Shown here: positions 30,408-42,635 of the stretch, piece by piece | Numbering within the stretch: position 1 is the stretch's first letter | How the letters are laid out: each line of letters opens with the position of its first letter | Source of the DNA: Anodontia alba | Lineage: Eukaryota; Mollusca; Bivalvia; Lucinida; Lucinidae | Assembly: GCA_964016985.1 (NCBI GenBank) | Contig: OZ024826.1 | Coordinates: forward strand, 63,246,910 to 63,310,909 | Direction of reading: 5' to 3' | Length of the DNA: 64,000 nucleotides | Notes under the pieces: generated by a model | Database searches by the model: none | What the model saw: only the letters and a program-made list of their open reading frames with translations | Told to the model about the DNA's origin: nothing | Made by a program: the position numbers and the translations under genes

Positions 30408-32223
30408 AACAAGAGGCCCACGAGCCACGGCTCGCTCACCTGAGTGACATAGCCACTGCAGATATGCAGATGTTATGCAACATTTTTCCAATCCTATCAT
30501 CACAACTAATGAAAAGATCATCATTTGAGCAGTTCTTAGTTTTGAAGAATATTATTTGGGTCTGACAGTCAATGGAGCGTGATCATTTGAACAAACTATC
30601 AATCACATTTCAACAGTAGGATCAATGTGGAATTTGGTGGAAATTGGCTGAGTGGTTTCTGAAGAATCATGATTTTATACATGTAAACAGCACAGTGGCA
30701 GGGAAATATAATAAACATAAACAAGATGGCGGCCATCTTAGATTTCCACTCAGGACAATTTTAGCTACTGTTGATCTACAAGTCACCTCAATACTTCCAA
30801 TACAAATGTATAGGGCCCATACAAATGCACTGGGAAGCAAATTTGACCTTGCCATAAAAAGGTCAAATGTCAACATAGGACCATCATTTTAGCTATTTTG
30901 GTAGATCTCCTGGCACCCCCCCCCCCCCCCCCCCTCCACAATTTGTGCAAAGATTAGGACCCAGGGCTTATTTGGTTCTGGAGAAGAAGATTTTAAAGGT
31001 TTTTACCATATATGGGCATGGCAGCCATTTTGATCAATGGACCATGCCCATTTTAGCAATCTTTCATCCTCCTGCCCCAAGGAGGTTCCACATGAAATTT
31101 GAGCAACACTGGCCCAGAGGCTTCAGAGAAAAAGTCATTTGAAATTATCAACATTTTCCCCATACAAATGTATGGGGCCCATACAAATTCATACAGAAGC
31201 AAACTTGACCTCACCGTAAAAGGTCAAATGTCAATGTACGACCATCATTTTAGCAACTTTGGTACACCTCCCGTCCCTGATGATTTGTGCAAAGTCTCAG
31301 CTAAAAGGCAGCCTCGGTTCTGGAGAAGTAGATTTTTAAAGGTTTTACCATATATGGGCATGGTGGCTATCTTGGTCAATGGACAGCAACTAGTTTAGCA
31401 ATCTTTCATTCTCCTGCCCCAGGGAGGCTCTAAATAAAATTTGAGCAACACTGGCCCAGGGGCTCCAGAGAAGAAGTCATTTAAAATTCTCAACATTTTT
31501 TCCATAAACATGCATAGGGAAGCAAACTTGACCTCTCCAAAAAAGGTCAAATGTCAATGTACGACCAATATTTTAGCTATTTTGGTAGACCTCCAGCCTC
31601 CAATGATATATGCAAAGATTCAGCCACAAGGCATCCTCGGCTATGGAGAAGAAGATTTTTAAAGGTTTTAACCATATATGGGTATGGCAGCCATCTTGGT
31701 CAATGGACGGCAACCATTTTAGCAATCTTTCATTTCCCTGCCCTAAGGAGGCTCCAAATGAAATTTGAGAAACATTGGCCCAGAGGCTCCAGAGAAGAAG
31801 TCGTTTGAAATTCTCAACATTTTTCACATACAAATGCATAGGGAAGCAAACTTGACCTTGCCGTAAAAAGGTCAAATGTCGATGTACAATCTTTATTTTA
31901 GCAATTTTGGTAGACCTCCTGTCCCCGATGATTTATGCAAAGATTCAGTCCCAAGGCATCCTCCGTTCTGGAGAAGAAGATTTTTAAAGGTTTTTACCAT
32001 ATATAGGCATGGCGACCATCTTGGTCAATGGACGGCAACCAGTTTAGCAATTTTTTGTTCCTCCAACCTAAGGAGGCTCCATATGAAATTTGAGCAAAAT
32101 TGGCTCAGGGGCTTCAGAGGAGAAGTCGTTTGAAAATGTTAACGGATGGACGCACAAACGCACGGACTGACGGACGAAAAGTGATCACAATAGCTCATCC
32201 TGAGCATAGCTCAGGTGAGCTAA
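30408..32223. mobile_element. Helitron-like tandem-repeat element B
   Basis: Begins AACAAGAGGCCCACGAGCCAC (30408). Five diverged units of about 300 bp follow (ATGGGCATGGCGGCCATCTTGG, AGCAATCTTTCAT, GAAGCAAACTTGACC, AAAGGTCAAATGTCAATGTACGACC), then a run of GGACG repeats and the hairpin CCTGAGC-ATA-GCTCAGG at 32199-32215, ending GTGAGCTAA. Same family as C, D, E and F. No ORF of any merit inside; no helicase or Rep domain. Confidence 0.8.
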
Positions 32224-32274
32224 TAAAAAGCAATACATAAACAGTACTCAATAATGGCAACCTCTTTGGGGGTT

Positions 32275-32715
32275 TATCCATTTAATGCAGATATCTGCAT
32301 TTCAAATACAGATATCTCTTTTAATAAATACAGATATCTATAATTTTTGGCATTACAGATATCTTTAATTGAAACACAGATATCTGTAATTGAAATAGAG
32401 ATATATTAACTGAAATGCGGAAAATATAGACATCTCTTTTTTCGATCATTATATTGATATCTGCCTTTCAGTTAGAGATATCTACATGTCAAATACAGAT
32501 AACTGCATTTCAGTTACAGATATCTCTACTTAAGCTGAATTCTGGATATCTGCATTTAAAATACAGGTATCTCTAATTGAAATGCTTACATCTGTATTTG
32601 AAATGAGATACCTGAATTTCTGAATTAAATACAGCTGTATTTCAATTAGAGATATCTGCATTTCAATAAGATATATCTGTATTTATAATTGAATTAGAGA
32701 TATCCCTATTCATGC
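32275..32715. repeat. Array of AGATATCT-type palindromic units
   Basis: About 20-bp units such as CAGATATCTCTAATTGAAAT in alternating orientation, with GATATC or a near match more than 15 times in 440 bases. Both strands look alike because the core is self-complementary. Confidence 0.85.
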
Positions 32716-33601
32716 CACTTATGGGAAACTAATACTTCCCTCCATTTTTACATGAGCACCGTTCACCGGTTACAAATACCAATGTGATTGCTGGCACAGT
32801 TCTCCCCCTTACTGACGACACAAAGAAACTTATTTAAGATGCTCAAGATTTCACAGAATCATCTCGCTATAAACATTTCCATATTTTTGGTTACAAACAA
32901 GCATACATAAACTTTATTTGCATAGGCCACCATCTTTGTTGTGCCAAAAGACAGCTTGAGAATAGCCCCTTCTCCACCCTTTTTTTGTGGTTAGTAGAAC
33001 CGCGGCTAGGGTAACTTTTTTTCAGAGATTACTATAGGGCGCAGTAATCTGCACTAATTTCTGGTGGCCTCTCACAGTTTAATGTACTGGATGGGGGTGT
33101 ATATCAGCAAAAAAAAAAAAAAGAAAAAAAAAAAAGAAGATTCCCGTAATTTTCGATTTTCATTTTTTCTGACCTAACAGTATTTAAGAAGTTGGTTTTC
33201 GTTCATTTTTCTCTGACATGAAAGCAAGGTATCAAATACTGATAAAAATTCAATGATATCACTCATCTTATCAGTGGATGTTACAAGTTACAAAGGGAAA
33301 CAACTTAGCTTATACTTTAGCGAGGCTGTACAAGGGAAACAACACAATCACCAGACAGCATTATGTTGGCAGGAAATGCCAATCATATTCTTTAAATATT
33401 TTATTCTGATAATAATCCTAGAAAGAACTATTTTGTTATTGTTTGCATGTTCTGAAGCAGAACATAGGCTAACTGTTATAATGATATGAAATGATCTGTT
33501 ACGAAATATCCCGCCTATATTACTGAGAAATAAAGGTTAAATTGATCAATTCAAGCAATACCTCTGCTCAGTTTTTACTAGGGCACTAGATAAGTAGAAA
33601 A
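32716..33601. other. No gene seen
   Basis: Intronic DNA with an A-rich tract at 33109-33136. A 78-codon open frame at 33253-33489 has no recognisable domain. Confidence 0.5.
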
Positions 33602-34761
33602 AACAAGAGGGCCACGGCTCGCTCACCTGAGTGACATAGCCACTGCAGACATGCAGATGTTATGCAACATTTTTCCAATCCTATCATCGCAACTAATGAA
33701 AATATCATCATTTGAGCAGTTCTTAGTTTTGAAGAAGAATATATGGGCCTGACAGTCAATGGAGCATGATCATTTGAATAAACTATCAATCACATTTCAA
33801 CAGAAGGATCAATGTGAAATTTGGTGGAAATTGGCTAAGTGGTTTCTGAAGAATCATGATTTTATACATGTAAACAGCACAGTGGCAGGGAAATATTATA
33901 AATGTAAACCAGATGATGGCCATCTTAGATTTATAATCAGAACAATTTTAACTACTGTTGATCTACAAGTCACTTCGATACTTTCAATATAAATGTATAT
34001 GGCCCATACACATGGGGAAGCAAATTTGACCTTGGAGGTAAAAAGGTCAAATGTCAACACAGAACCATCATTTTAGCAATTTTGGTAGATCTCCTGTCCC
34101 CCATAATTTGTGCAAAGATAAGGACCCAGGGCTTATTTGGTTATGGAGAAGAAGATTTTTAAATGTTTTTGATTTTTAAATGTTTTTACCATATATGGGC
34201 ATGGCAGCCATTTTGATCAATGGACCATACCCATTTTAGCAATCTTTCATTCTCCTGTCCACGGAGGCTCCACATGAAATTTGAGCAACACTGGCCCGGA
34301 GGCTTCAGAGGAAAAGCCATTTGAAATTATCAACATTTTTTCCATACAAATGTATGGGGCCCATACAAATGCATACAGTGGCAAACTTGACCTCGCCGTA
34401 AAAAGGTTAAATGTCAATGTATGACAATTATTTTAGCAACTTTGGTAGACCGCCTGTTCCAGACGATATATGCAAAGATTCAGCCACAAGGCATTCTCGG
34501 TCCTGGAGGAGAAGATTTTTAAAGGTTTTTACCATATATGGGTGTGGCGGTCATCTTGGTCATTGAACCACGATCATTTTAGCAATTTTTTGTTCCCCCA
34601 CCCTAAGAAGGCTCCATATGAAATTTGAGCAAAATTGGCTCCTCGGCTTCAGAGGAGAAGTCGTTTGAAAATGTTAACGGACGGACGCACGGATGGACGG
34701 ACGGACAACGGACGAAAAGTGATCACAATAGCGCATCCTGAGCAGAGCTCAGGTGAGCTAA
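33602..34761. mobile_element. Helitron-like tandem-repeat element C
   Basis: Begins AACAAGAGGGCCACGGCTCG and ends with a GGACGGACG run, the hairpin CCTGAGC-AGA-GCTCAGG and GTGAGCTAA. It has fewer internal units than B (about three), consistent with tandem units being gained or lost. Confidence 0.8.
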
Positions 34762-35582
34762 AAAAGAAGACATGCAGAATATTTAATAGGTGAGTTAATG
34801 CCTCCCATCTTGTGAGTTAATGCCTCCCATCATTTGATCCTCCTCACCCTCCCTCTGTGTCTCAGTGGGGGAGCTCACCCTCTATTGCAAATTCCTGAAA
34901 TCACTTCACATAATTTCAGGGGTTAATTGTTTGAATTTTTTAGAAAATGTTGCAAATCTTAAGGTACATTAATGTCTAAGATGAAGGTTTAGGGGACATC
35001 ACAATCAAAATGGGGCCAAGTCTCGCAGTTTTGAGGGACAAGGAAAACCTTGTATAGTAAATCTGATGGCAGTAAACTGCCCCCAAAAAGTGGACACCTA
35101 TGCCCCTGTAACCTCACAAATGAAATCATGCTTACCTCCAGATAAGGTGTTTTTATCAGTCAAAAAGTATTGACAATTTTTCTTATTTCTCCATGAAAGT
35201 ATTATGTTGTGGATACTCATTAGAAGCACCTTGCTGAGGCACTTCTATTGACTAAACACATGTTCTACTGAAGAAGTAAGAAACATATTTACTGGGTATA
35301 CTCCATCTTATCTGAAACTATGATTAAGTGTACTGAAATCAGACCAATCCCTTATCTTGATAATGCAAGATTGCTAACATCTGCCTCTGTAGAAGCCAGC
35401 ATGCATAATGAGAGACCCAGTAAGTCCCTTTGTGATCTTGTGAATGTCAGATTAATGTAATCAAGTCGAAGTAATTATTTCCCCAATACTTCTATGCTAA
35501 TATAACAGTGTTGCAGCTATGTTATACTGACTGAATCAATACAAGCTGTTTTACCATATATACCTAATATTTACATATATAC
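34762..35582. repeat. Mostly unannotated; one palindromic hairpin
   Basis: 35178-35283 is a copy of the GTGGGTACTCATTAG hairpin family: TTCTTATTTCTCCATGAAAG...TTGTGGATACTCATTAGAAG, then its imperfect complement ending GAAGTAAGAA. The rest shows no feature. Confidence 0.6.
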
Positions 35583-35949
35583 TTAAAGGCTCCACAGTCC
35601 TGAAAAATAGACATTTTATTATCCAAGAAAGGTTTAATAAATTGATATACTGTATCGTATTAATACAATCATAAAATGTGGCACCTGACAGCCTGTAAAA
35701 TTTCAGTTAGTCTCTCGTTCTTGAAATGAAACGATTTTTTATCCTATCTCTGAATTAATGTTGCCAATATTAATTCAGAGATACGATAAGAAATCATTTC
35801 ATTTTTGATCCAGTTCAAAACGAGAGACTGACTGAAATTTTACAGGCTGTCAGATGCCACATTTTATAATAGTGTTAATACTATATATCAATTTATTAAA
35901 CTCTTCTTGGATAAAATATGTCTATTTTTGAGGAATATGGAGACTTTAA
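35583..35949. mobile_element. Foldback MITE with TTAA target duplication (359 bp)
   Basis: TTAA at 35583-35586 and 35946-35949 flank a nearly full-length inverted repeat. The left arm starts AGGCTCCACAGTCCTGAAAA and the complement of the right end starts AGTCTCCATATTCCTCAAAA. Arms run about 170 bp to a centre near 35770. TTAA plus an AGG end fits Kolobok-like elements; piggyBac is the alternative. Confidence 0.8.
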
Positions 35950-36267
35950 CTCCTTACAACACTTCTGCTAACATTTCTTCAAATCATTTTTACCAGCTAT
36001 TGATGTCTTAACAGTTTAACCAAGATTAGATGCTGCAGAATCCTGATCAGGGTCTACACTATTTGCCTTTAGTGTTAAATACATAATGTCATATTCATTT
36101 ACATGGAAATAGAAGCTGAATCAAAACAGTCCTGACAAAAACAGGGGACATAAATAACACTGCCTACATAAACAAAGACTTCAGAAAACAACTGTATTTC
36201 TCATAGGTGACCCTGGGTATATTAAAAAGTAACACTTTCAAACAAGTTAAATTATGAAAAATACAGT

Positions 36268-36551
36268 TTGTTTGTGTTGAGGTTTTATGGCCCAGTCAAC
36301 CCATTGGGGTCATGTCTAGTTAGTTTACCTAACCACATTTTTTTCCTGTGAAGGCTTAGTCCTCCAAGCCATCAACCAGTACTTGTGCACATTCTTTTGC
36401 CAGAAACTGACAACTGCTCTTCTTTAATCAGCAGAAGGGAGAGAATGACCGTAGAAAATATTTCATGATCAATCTCCACCAAAGAATGTTGCCAGACCTG
36501 GTGGGGATCAACCCAGGACCTCCTGAATTCCATTGAGCCACTGAGGCCGGC
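36268..36551 (-). mobile_element. tRNA-derived SINE (minus strand)
   Basis: On the minus strand the head reads GCCGGCCTCAGTGGCTCAAT (A box) and GGTCCTGGGTTGATCCC (B box), then the shared body (GGCAACATTCTTTGGTGGAG, GAAGGGAG, GTCAGTTTCTGGC) and a tail ending AACCTCAACACAAAC. Flanked by TGAAAAATACAGT (36255-36267) and TGAAAAATACTGT (36552-36564), 12 of 13 identical. Confidence 0.9.
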
Positions 36552-36564
36552 TGAAAAATACTGT

Positions 36565-37463
36565 AATTTAACTGTACACGTTGTACTGTATACATGGTTA
36601 TGCTGTATTAACACATAGGACTCAGGTAATTTTGTGGCCATAAAAATAAATACAGAAATAAATACAAATACAGTAATATACAAGAACCTCTCTATAACAT
36701 GGTTCATTATACCAGGGTTTCTAATAACATAGCTTAAAGAAGGAGAACATATATTCAAACAAAACTATGTAGATTATATACAAAAAAATGTCCATTTATG
36801 TACATGTTTTTATAAAATTAGACATTTTTGTCTGGACACAATATGGTTGTTTAGTTAACACTTTCCTGCTTTGGATCCCAGTACCGGTAAGAGCATTATA
36901 AAGAGGTCATTGTATAGTCAGTAAAAGTCAGAACATGGATAACAATAACATAATAGCAAATCTAAAGAATTACATATTTCTAAAAACAATGGAATGTTAC
37001 TAAAATAACGTAACTGATTTAAATAAAAACCATTTTAATTATAAAACAGTTCTGTAAGAAAGATGCACAGTGACCCCACATACTATTCACTGAATATTTT
37101 GGAGTCTGCTATTTTCTGTTTTTAATTTGTTCTATATTTCCAAAGGATACCTTCTTCTGAATAATTTGTGATCACAGCAGCTGTCCTTAATTGTTTGTGT
37201 GGAGGCAATAAAATATCACCTCATACCTAGTGCTGACATTATCAAATGGGACTATTGGGCCTTACTTGTTACAGTGCTGATATTACTAATTTTTCTGGTC
37301 CTTTGAGACGTTTGGGATTATACATCACATGTTAAAAGAGTACCACTCAGTGGTGCTTGGGAATGTGATGTACATGTACATTTTATTTTTATTTCATTTT
37401 CCCAATGAACAGACCCAACAGAGGAACTGTCTTGGAATGGTCAGCAGAAAAACTACAGGGAGC
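36565..37463. other. No gene seen
   Basis: AT-rich intronic DNA. An AAGAACCTCTCTATAACATGG stretch at about 36681 resembles the terminal repeats of pogo/Tigger-like elements, but no partner end was found. Confidence 0.5.
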
Positions 37464-37676
37464 TTAACCTTGTCCTGCTGAATAAATTAAGATGCCACAC
37501 CCACTTCTAATTTTCAGCCAATCAGATTGCTTGATCCGGATTGTTGCTATAAGTTTTTTTACTTAATGGCAAACAGTGCAGATCCAGATCAGTTGGCTTC
37601 TTCAGAAGCCAACTGATCTGGATCTATAATGTTTGCAAAGGCAGGGTATATCTGGGTTCAGCAGGACAAGGGTTAA
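37464..37676. mobile_element. piggyBac-like MITE (205 bp) with TTAA duplications
   Basis: TTAA at 37464-37467 and 37673-37676. The element is 37468-37672, with ends CCTTGTCCTGCTGAA and, inverted, CCCTTGTCCTGCTGAA. In the middle is a long perfect hairpin, GATCCAGATCAGTTGGCTTC against its complement (about 37581-37625). The larger element at 57401-58594 shares the CCCTT-x-TCCTGC end. Confidence 0.85.
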
Positions 37677-38452
37677 AGATAAACTAATTTTACTTTGTCA
37701 AAACCTTACCCTTAATTCTATGCATCTTCAAATGATAGAATCCTCTACCTCATTAATGTAACATCACAGTAAAACAAAAAAAAAATTCACAAAACTATGA
37801 TAAACAAAGTAGAGGACTCAATGGCCATCTGAAGCCAGAGCAAAAAAAAAAAAAAAAATCCACAATGACCACTGCGAGCCCAATCACAGAGAGCAGTAGC
37901 AAGTGCTAACCTTCTGAAACAGACTGTGAAAGGAGGTGTCCATTAGTCTGAGGTCTGACTCAAATCTGATCAAGACCTTCTTCTGTTAATATATTTTACA
38001 GTATCTATTATATTCCACAGGGTGATCTCAGCTTTTGTTACTCTGATTAATGCATATAGGCAATTTTTTGGGGTGTCAATTATGTAATACTTTCATGCTG
38101 TTTTGAAAACAGAATTTGATATGCTCTCTTTTCAGAATAAAAAATGTATATGTGTATATGTGTTTTAACAGAAAATGAATCTTGACATAGTATACAAAGT
38201 GACTTGAAATGATGAATAGATGACTTGAAATGATGAATAAATAAAGTTATTTCTGAAGGAAAATCATGTATCATCTGCTGTGGAAGACTGAGACAGCACA
38301 TAGAGTAATGACCATACAGTCTTGTATGTATACACAGTATTCTTTCCATAACTTTGACCAAGAAAAAATAGCAGCATTACAGCTTCTAAAATAACAGTCG
38401 GTCGGTCAGTTTAATCTTTTATATATAACATTATAATATATACATAATATCT
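37677..38452. other. No gene seen
   Basis: Intronic DNA with an A run near 37842 and a short direct repeat GACTTGAAATGATGAATA at 38203 and 38222. Confidence 0.5.
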
Positions 38453-39880
38453 AACAAGAGGCCCACGGGCCACGGCTCGCTTACCTGAATGACATAGCCA
38501 CTGCAGATATGCAGATGTTATGCAACATTTTTCCAATCCTATCATCGCAACTAATGAAAAGATCATCATTTGAGCAGTTCTTAGTTTTGAAGAAGAATAC
38601 ATGGGCCTAACAGTCAATGGAGCATGATCATTTGAACAAACTATCAATCACATTTTAACAGTAGGATCAATGTGAAATTTGGTGGAAACTGGCTAAATGA
38701 TTTCTGAAGAATCATGATTTTATACATGTAAACAGCACAGTGGCAGGGAAATATAATAAACATAAACAAGATGGCGGCCATCTTAGATTTCCGATCAGAA
38801 CAGTTTTAGCTACTGTTGATCTACAAGTCACCTCATTTGCTTGTGTTGAGGTTTTACGGCCCAGTCAACCCAATGGGGTCATGTCGAGCGCAGTCAGTTT
38901 ACCTAACCACATGTTTACTGGGCAGGCTTAGTCCTCTAAGTGGTTAACAAGTATTGTGCACATTCTTTTGCCAGAAACTGACAACTGCCCTTCTTGAATC
39001 AGCGGAAGGGAGAGAATGACCAAAAAATTATTTCATGACCAATCTCCATGAAAGAATGTTGCCGACCTCAGCAGGGACAAGTCACCTTGATACTTCCAAT
39101 ATAAATGTATATGGCCCATACAAGTGCATGGGGAAGCAAACTTGACCTTGGGGTAAAAAGGTCAAACATCAACATAGGACCATCATTTTAGCAATTTTGG
39201 TAGATCTCCGGTCCCCCATAATTTATGCAAAGATTAGGGCCCAGGGCTTATTTGGTTCTAGAGAAGAAGATTTTAAAAGGTTTTTACCATATATGAGCAT
39301 GGCAGCCATTTGATCAATGGACCATGCCCATTTTAGTAATCTTTCGTTCTCCTGCCTGAAGGAGGCTCCACATGAAATTTGAGCAACACTGGCCCAGAGG
39401 CTCCTGAGAAGAAGTCGTTTGAAATTCTGAACATTTTTCCCATACAAATGCATAGGGAAGCAAACGACCTTGCCGTAAAAAGGTCAAATTTCAATGTACA
39501 ACCATTATTTTAGCAACTTTGGTAGACCTCTCTTCCTCGATGATATATGCAAAGATTCAGCCACAAGGCATCCTCGGTTCTGGAGAAGATTTTTAAAGGT
39601 TTTACCATATATGGTCATGGCGGCCATCTTGGTCAATGGACAGCAACCATTTTAGCAATCTTTCATTTCCCTGCCCTAGGGAGGCTCCAAATGAAATTTG
39701 AGCAATATTGGCCCAGAGGCTCCAGAGGAGAAGTCGTTTGAAATTCTGAACATTTTTCCCATACAAATGCATAGGGAAGCAAACTTGACCTTGCCATAAA
39801 AAAGGTCAAATTTCAATGTACGACCATTATTTTAGCAACTTTGGCAGACCTCCCGTCCCCAATGATATATGCAGTGAAGT
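38453..39880. mobile_element. Helitron-like tandem-repeat element D, 3' truncated, split by a SINE
   Basis: Begins AACAAGAGGCCCACGGGCCA like B and F and contains about three units, but runs out in ATATATGCAGTGAAG without the terminal hairpin. A SINE is inserted at 38834-39076. Confidence 0.75.
38834..39076 (-). mobile_element. tRNA-SINE copy, head-truncated, inserted in element D
   Basis: Flanked by ACAAGTCACCT at 38823-38833 and 39077-39087. Same body and tail as the SINE at 36268, but the tRNA-like head with A and B boxes is missing. Confidence 0.85.
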
Positions 39881-39949
39881 ATAAAAGTTCTATAAAACTG
39901 AGCATGGGCCCTGCCATTTTAAATATCTAATTAGTATTCATTTTTAAGA

Positions 39950-40695
39950 GACAAAAAAAACAACAACAGAGTTTCCTAGGAAATAGTTACCCTATCATAA
40001 TTTTAGTATACAACAACAACAGAGTTTCCTAGGAAATAGTTACCCTACCGTAATTTTCCTAGTTACCCTACCGTAATTTTAGTATACAACAACAACAGTT
40101 TCCTAGGAAACAGTTACCCTATCTTAATTTTAATATACAACAACAACAGAGTTTCCTAGGAAACAGTTACCCTATCGTAATTTTAGTATACAACAACAAC
40201 AGAGTTTCCTAGGAAATAGTTACCCTATCGTAATTTTAGTATACAACAACAACAGAGTTTCCTAGGAAATAGTTACCCTATCGTAATTTTAGTATACAAC
40301 AACAACAGAGTTTCCTAGGAAATAGTTACCCTATCGTAATTTTAGTATACAACAACAGAGTTTCTTAGGAAATAGTTACCCTACCATAATTTTAGTATAC
40401 AACAACAACAGAGTTTCCTAGGAAACAGTTACCCTATCGTAATTTTAGTATACAACAACAGAGTTTCCTAGGTTACCCTATCCTAATTTTAGTATACAAC
40501 AACAGAGATTCCTAGGAAATAGTTACCCTATCGTAATTTTAGTATACAACAACAGAGGTTCCTAGGAAACAGTTACCCTATCGTAATTTTAGTATACAAC
40601 AACAACAGAGTTTCCTAGGAAACAGTTACCCTATCGTAATTTTAGTATACAACAACAGAGGTTCCTAGGAAGTAGTTACCCTATCGTAATTTTAG
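39950..40695. repeat. Minisatellite, ~54-bp units with TTTCCTAGGAAA palindrome
   Basis: About 14 units of GTATACAACAACAACAGAG, TTTCCTAGGAAA, then TAGTTACCCTATCGTAATTTTA. Units differ mainly in the number of AAC triplets and a few bases. Confidence 0.95.
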
Positions 40696-40830
40696 TCATG
40701 TTTGTGTTGAGGTTTTACAACTGACAACCCATTAGGGTCATGTTGAGCATGGGCAGTTTACCAAATCACACTTTTATTGGGCAAGCTTAGTCCTCTAAGC
40801 AGTTAACCAGTATTGTGCACATTCTTTTGC
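40696..40830 (-). mobile_element. Partial tRNA-SINE (minus strand), older copy
   Basis: Tail half of the SINE (GTTTGTGTTGAGGTTTTAC ... GTGCACATTCTTTTGC). It is interrupted by the SINE at 40831, and its continuation (CATTCTTTTGCCAGAA) is at 41102. Confidence 0.85.
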
Positions 40831-41100
40831 TCAGTAGAATGTGCATCCGACTGGTGGTCAGAAGGTTGCAGGTTCGATCCCCGCCAGGTATCATTCTATC
40901 ATGGAGGTTGATCATGGAATATTTTCTATGGTCTGATTAAAGAAGGGCAGTTGTCAGTTTCTGGCATAATAATGTGCACAAGTACTGGTCAACCACTTAG
41001 AGGACTAAGCCTGCCCAGGAAAAAGTGTGGTTAGGTAAACTAACTGCACTCAACATGATCCTAATGGGTTGACTTGGCCGTAAAACCTCAAAACAAACAA
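40831..41100 (+). mobile_element. tRNA-SINE inserted into another SINE
   Basis: Flanked by perfect 12-bp duplications ACATTCTTTTGC (40819-40830 and 41101-41112) that are themselves SINE sequence. It carries CAGTAGAATGTGCATCCGAC and the B box GGTTCGATCCC, then the body and an AAACAAACAA tail. Confidence 0.9.
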
Positions 41101-41227
41101 ACATTCTTTTGCCAGAATTTATTTATTTTTCTATTTTATTTAAAAGGAGAGGCAAGTGAAAAGAAGAGGTTGTTTGGTACTAAATATAGCTATTTTTTTA
41201 GCTGACTTGCCCTTGCCTGCTTAGAAG

Positions 41228-41395
41228 GGTTAGGCAGGGTGAGAATAGGGATAGGAGTAGTAGTAGTAGGGTAGGGCAGGAGTAGGGGTAGGGTAGGGTA
41301 GGGCAGGAGTAGGGGTAGGGTAGGGTAGGGCAGGAGTAGGGGTAGGGTAGGGTAGGGTAGGGCAGGGCAGGGCAGGGTAGGGTAGGGTAGGGTGC
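41228..41395 (+). repeat. G-rich minisatellite (GGGTA/GGGCA)
   Basis: Many GGG runs spaced by one to three bases (GGTAGGGTAGGGTAGGGCA), with a roughly 36-base higher-order period. Strong G-quadruplex potential on the + strand. Not a telomere: the unit is GGGTA with GGGCA variants, not TTAGGG. Confidence 0.9.
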
Positions 41396-41399
41396 AATA

Positions 41400-42635
41400 C
41401 TGACACAGTGTTAAGTAAAGGGGAAGTCACAATTTTTTAAGAATGCTATATGGTGGCCATATTAGTTGACAGACTAGAATCGTTTTTGGGCAAACACATC
41501 AAGGGGTTGAGAAGAATCCACATGCGAGTTTTAAGAATGCTATATGGTGGCCAAATTAGTTAACAGACTAGAATCGTTTTCGGGCAAACACATCAAGGGG
41601 TTGAGAAGAATCCACATGCGAAGTTTCGACAAAATTCTTCCACTGGTTACAGAAGAGATGCGATAACAGGAAAAATACAAGCTTAGCAATGGTGGCCATA
41701 TTTGTCAAAGTCGGGCGGGCATAACTAGACCACTTGGAGAACATCCTAGACAAGTTTTGAAAAAAATCCAACCAGTGGTCAGTGTGAAGTAAAGGGGAAG
41801 TTGCAATTTCTAAGATGGCTGTCTGGCGGCCATATTTGTTGATCGACCTGAATCAATTTCGCAGAGACACATCTAGGGGTTGACAGGAATCCAAAGTTTG
41901 ATGAAATTCCTCCATTGTTATGGAGAAGATATGATAATGAGAAAAATCCAAGATGACCAATAGCCGCAATATTTTTGAATGGACCGGAACCAAATTTGGG
42001 CATGCATAACTAGACCATCAAGGAAACATCCCAGATAAGTTTAAAAAAAATCTGAACCGTGGTCTTAGAGGAGATGCGATAACAAGACTAACAGTGTTAA
42101 GGGAAGTCAGGATATCTAAAATGGCCGTCTGGTGGCCATATTAGTCAACAGACCAGAATCATTATCATGGAGACACATCTAGGGACTGAGAGAAATCAAT
42201 AGGCAAGATTTTGATGAAATTCTTCCACTGGTTAGGGTGGAGAGATGCAAAAATGAGAAACATCCAAGATGGCCAATGGAGGCCATATTTGTTGATGGAC
42301 TGGACCCAAATATAGGCATGCACAACTAGACAACCAGGGAAACATCCTATACAAGTTGTGAAAAAATCTGACCAGTGGTCTCCGAGGAGATGTGATAACG
42401 AGATTGTAACAGTGTTAATTAAAGGAAAATTCACAAATTCAAAGATGGTGGCCATATTTTTCGATGGACCGGAATCAAATTCAGGCATGCACAACTAGGT
42501 CACTAAGGGAATATCCCAGATGTTTCGAAAAAATCTGACCAGTGGTCTTGGAAAAGATGCAAAAAGGTATGGACATATGCTGGACAGTTCCGGTATGGGA
42601 TAAGCTCTACTTATGGTAGAGCTTAGAATATAACT
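41400..42635. mobile_element. Tandem-repeat element G (Helitron-like, different unit)
   Basis: About six units of roughly 180 bp with ATGGTGGCCATATT, GTTGATGGACCGGAATC, CACATCTAGGGGTTGA and CCACTGGTTAC. It ends with a hairpin AAGCTCTAC-TTATG-GTAGAGCTT at 42602-42624. Left end not found. Confidence 0.65.

Noticed and set aside
30644..32133. Open frames of 60-100 codons repeated in Helitron-like elements (also at 44209-45439, 46742-50634, 33759, 48318)
   Set aside because: They recur once per tandem unit in shifting frames, start and stop with the repeat, and match no domain.
41228..41395. Internal telomeric repeat
   Set aside because: The unit is GGGTA/GGGCA, not TTAGGG, and is embedded in a mixed minisatellite.
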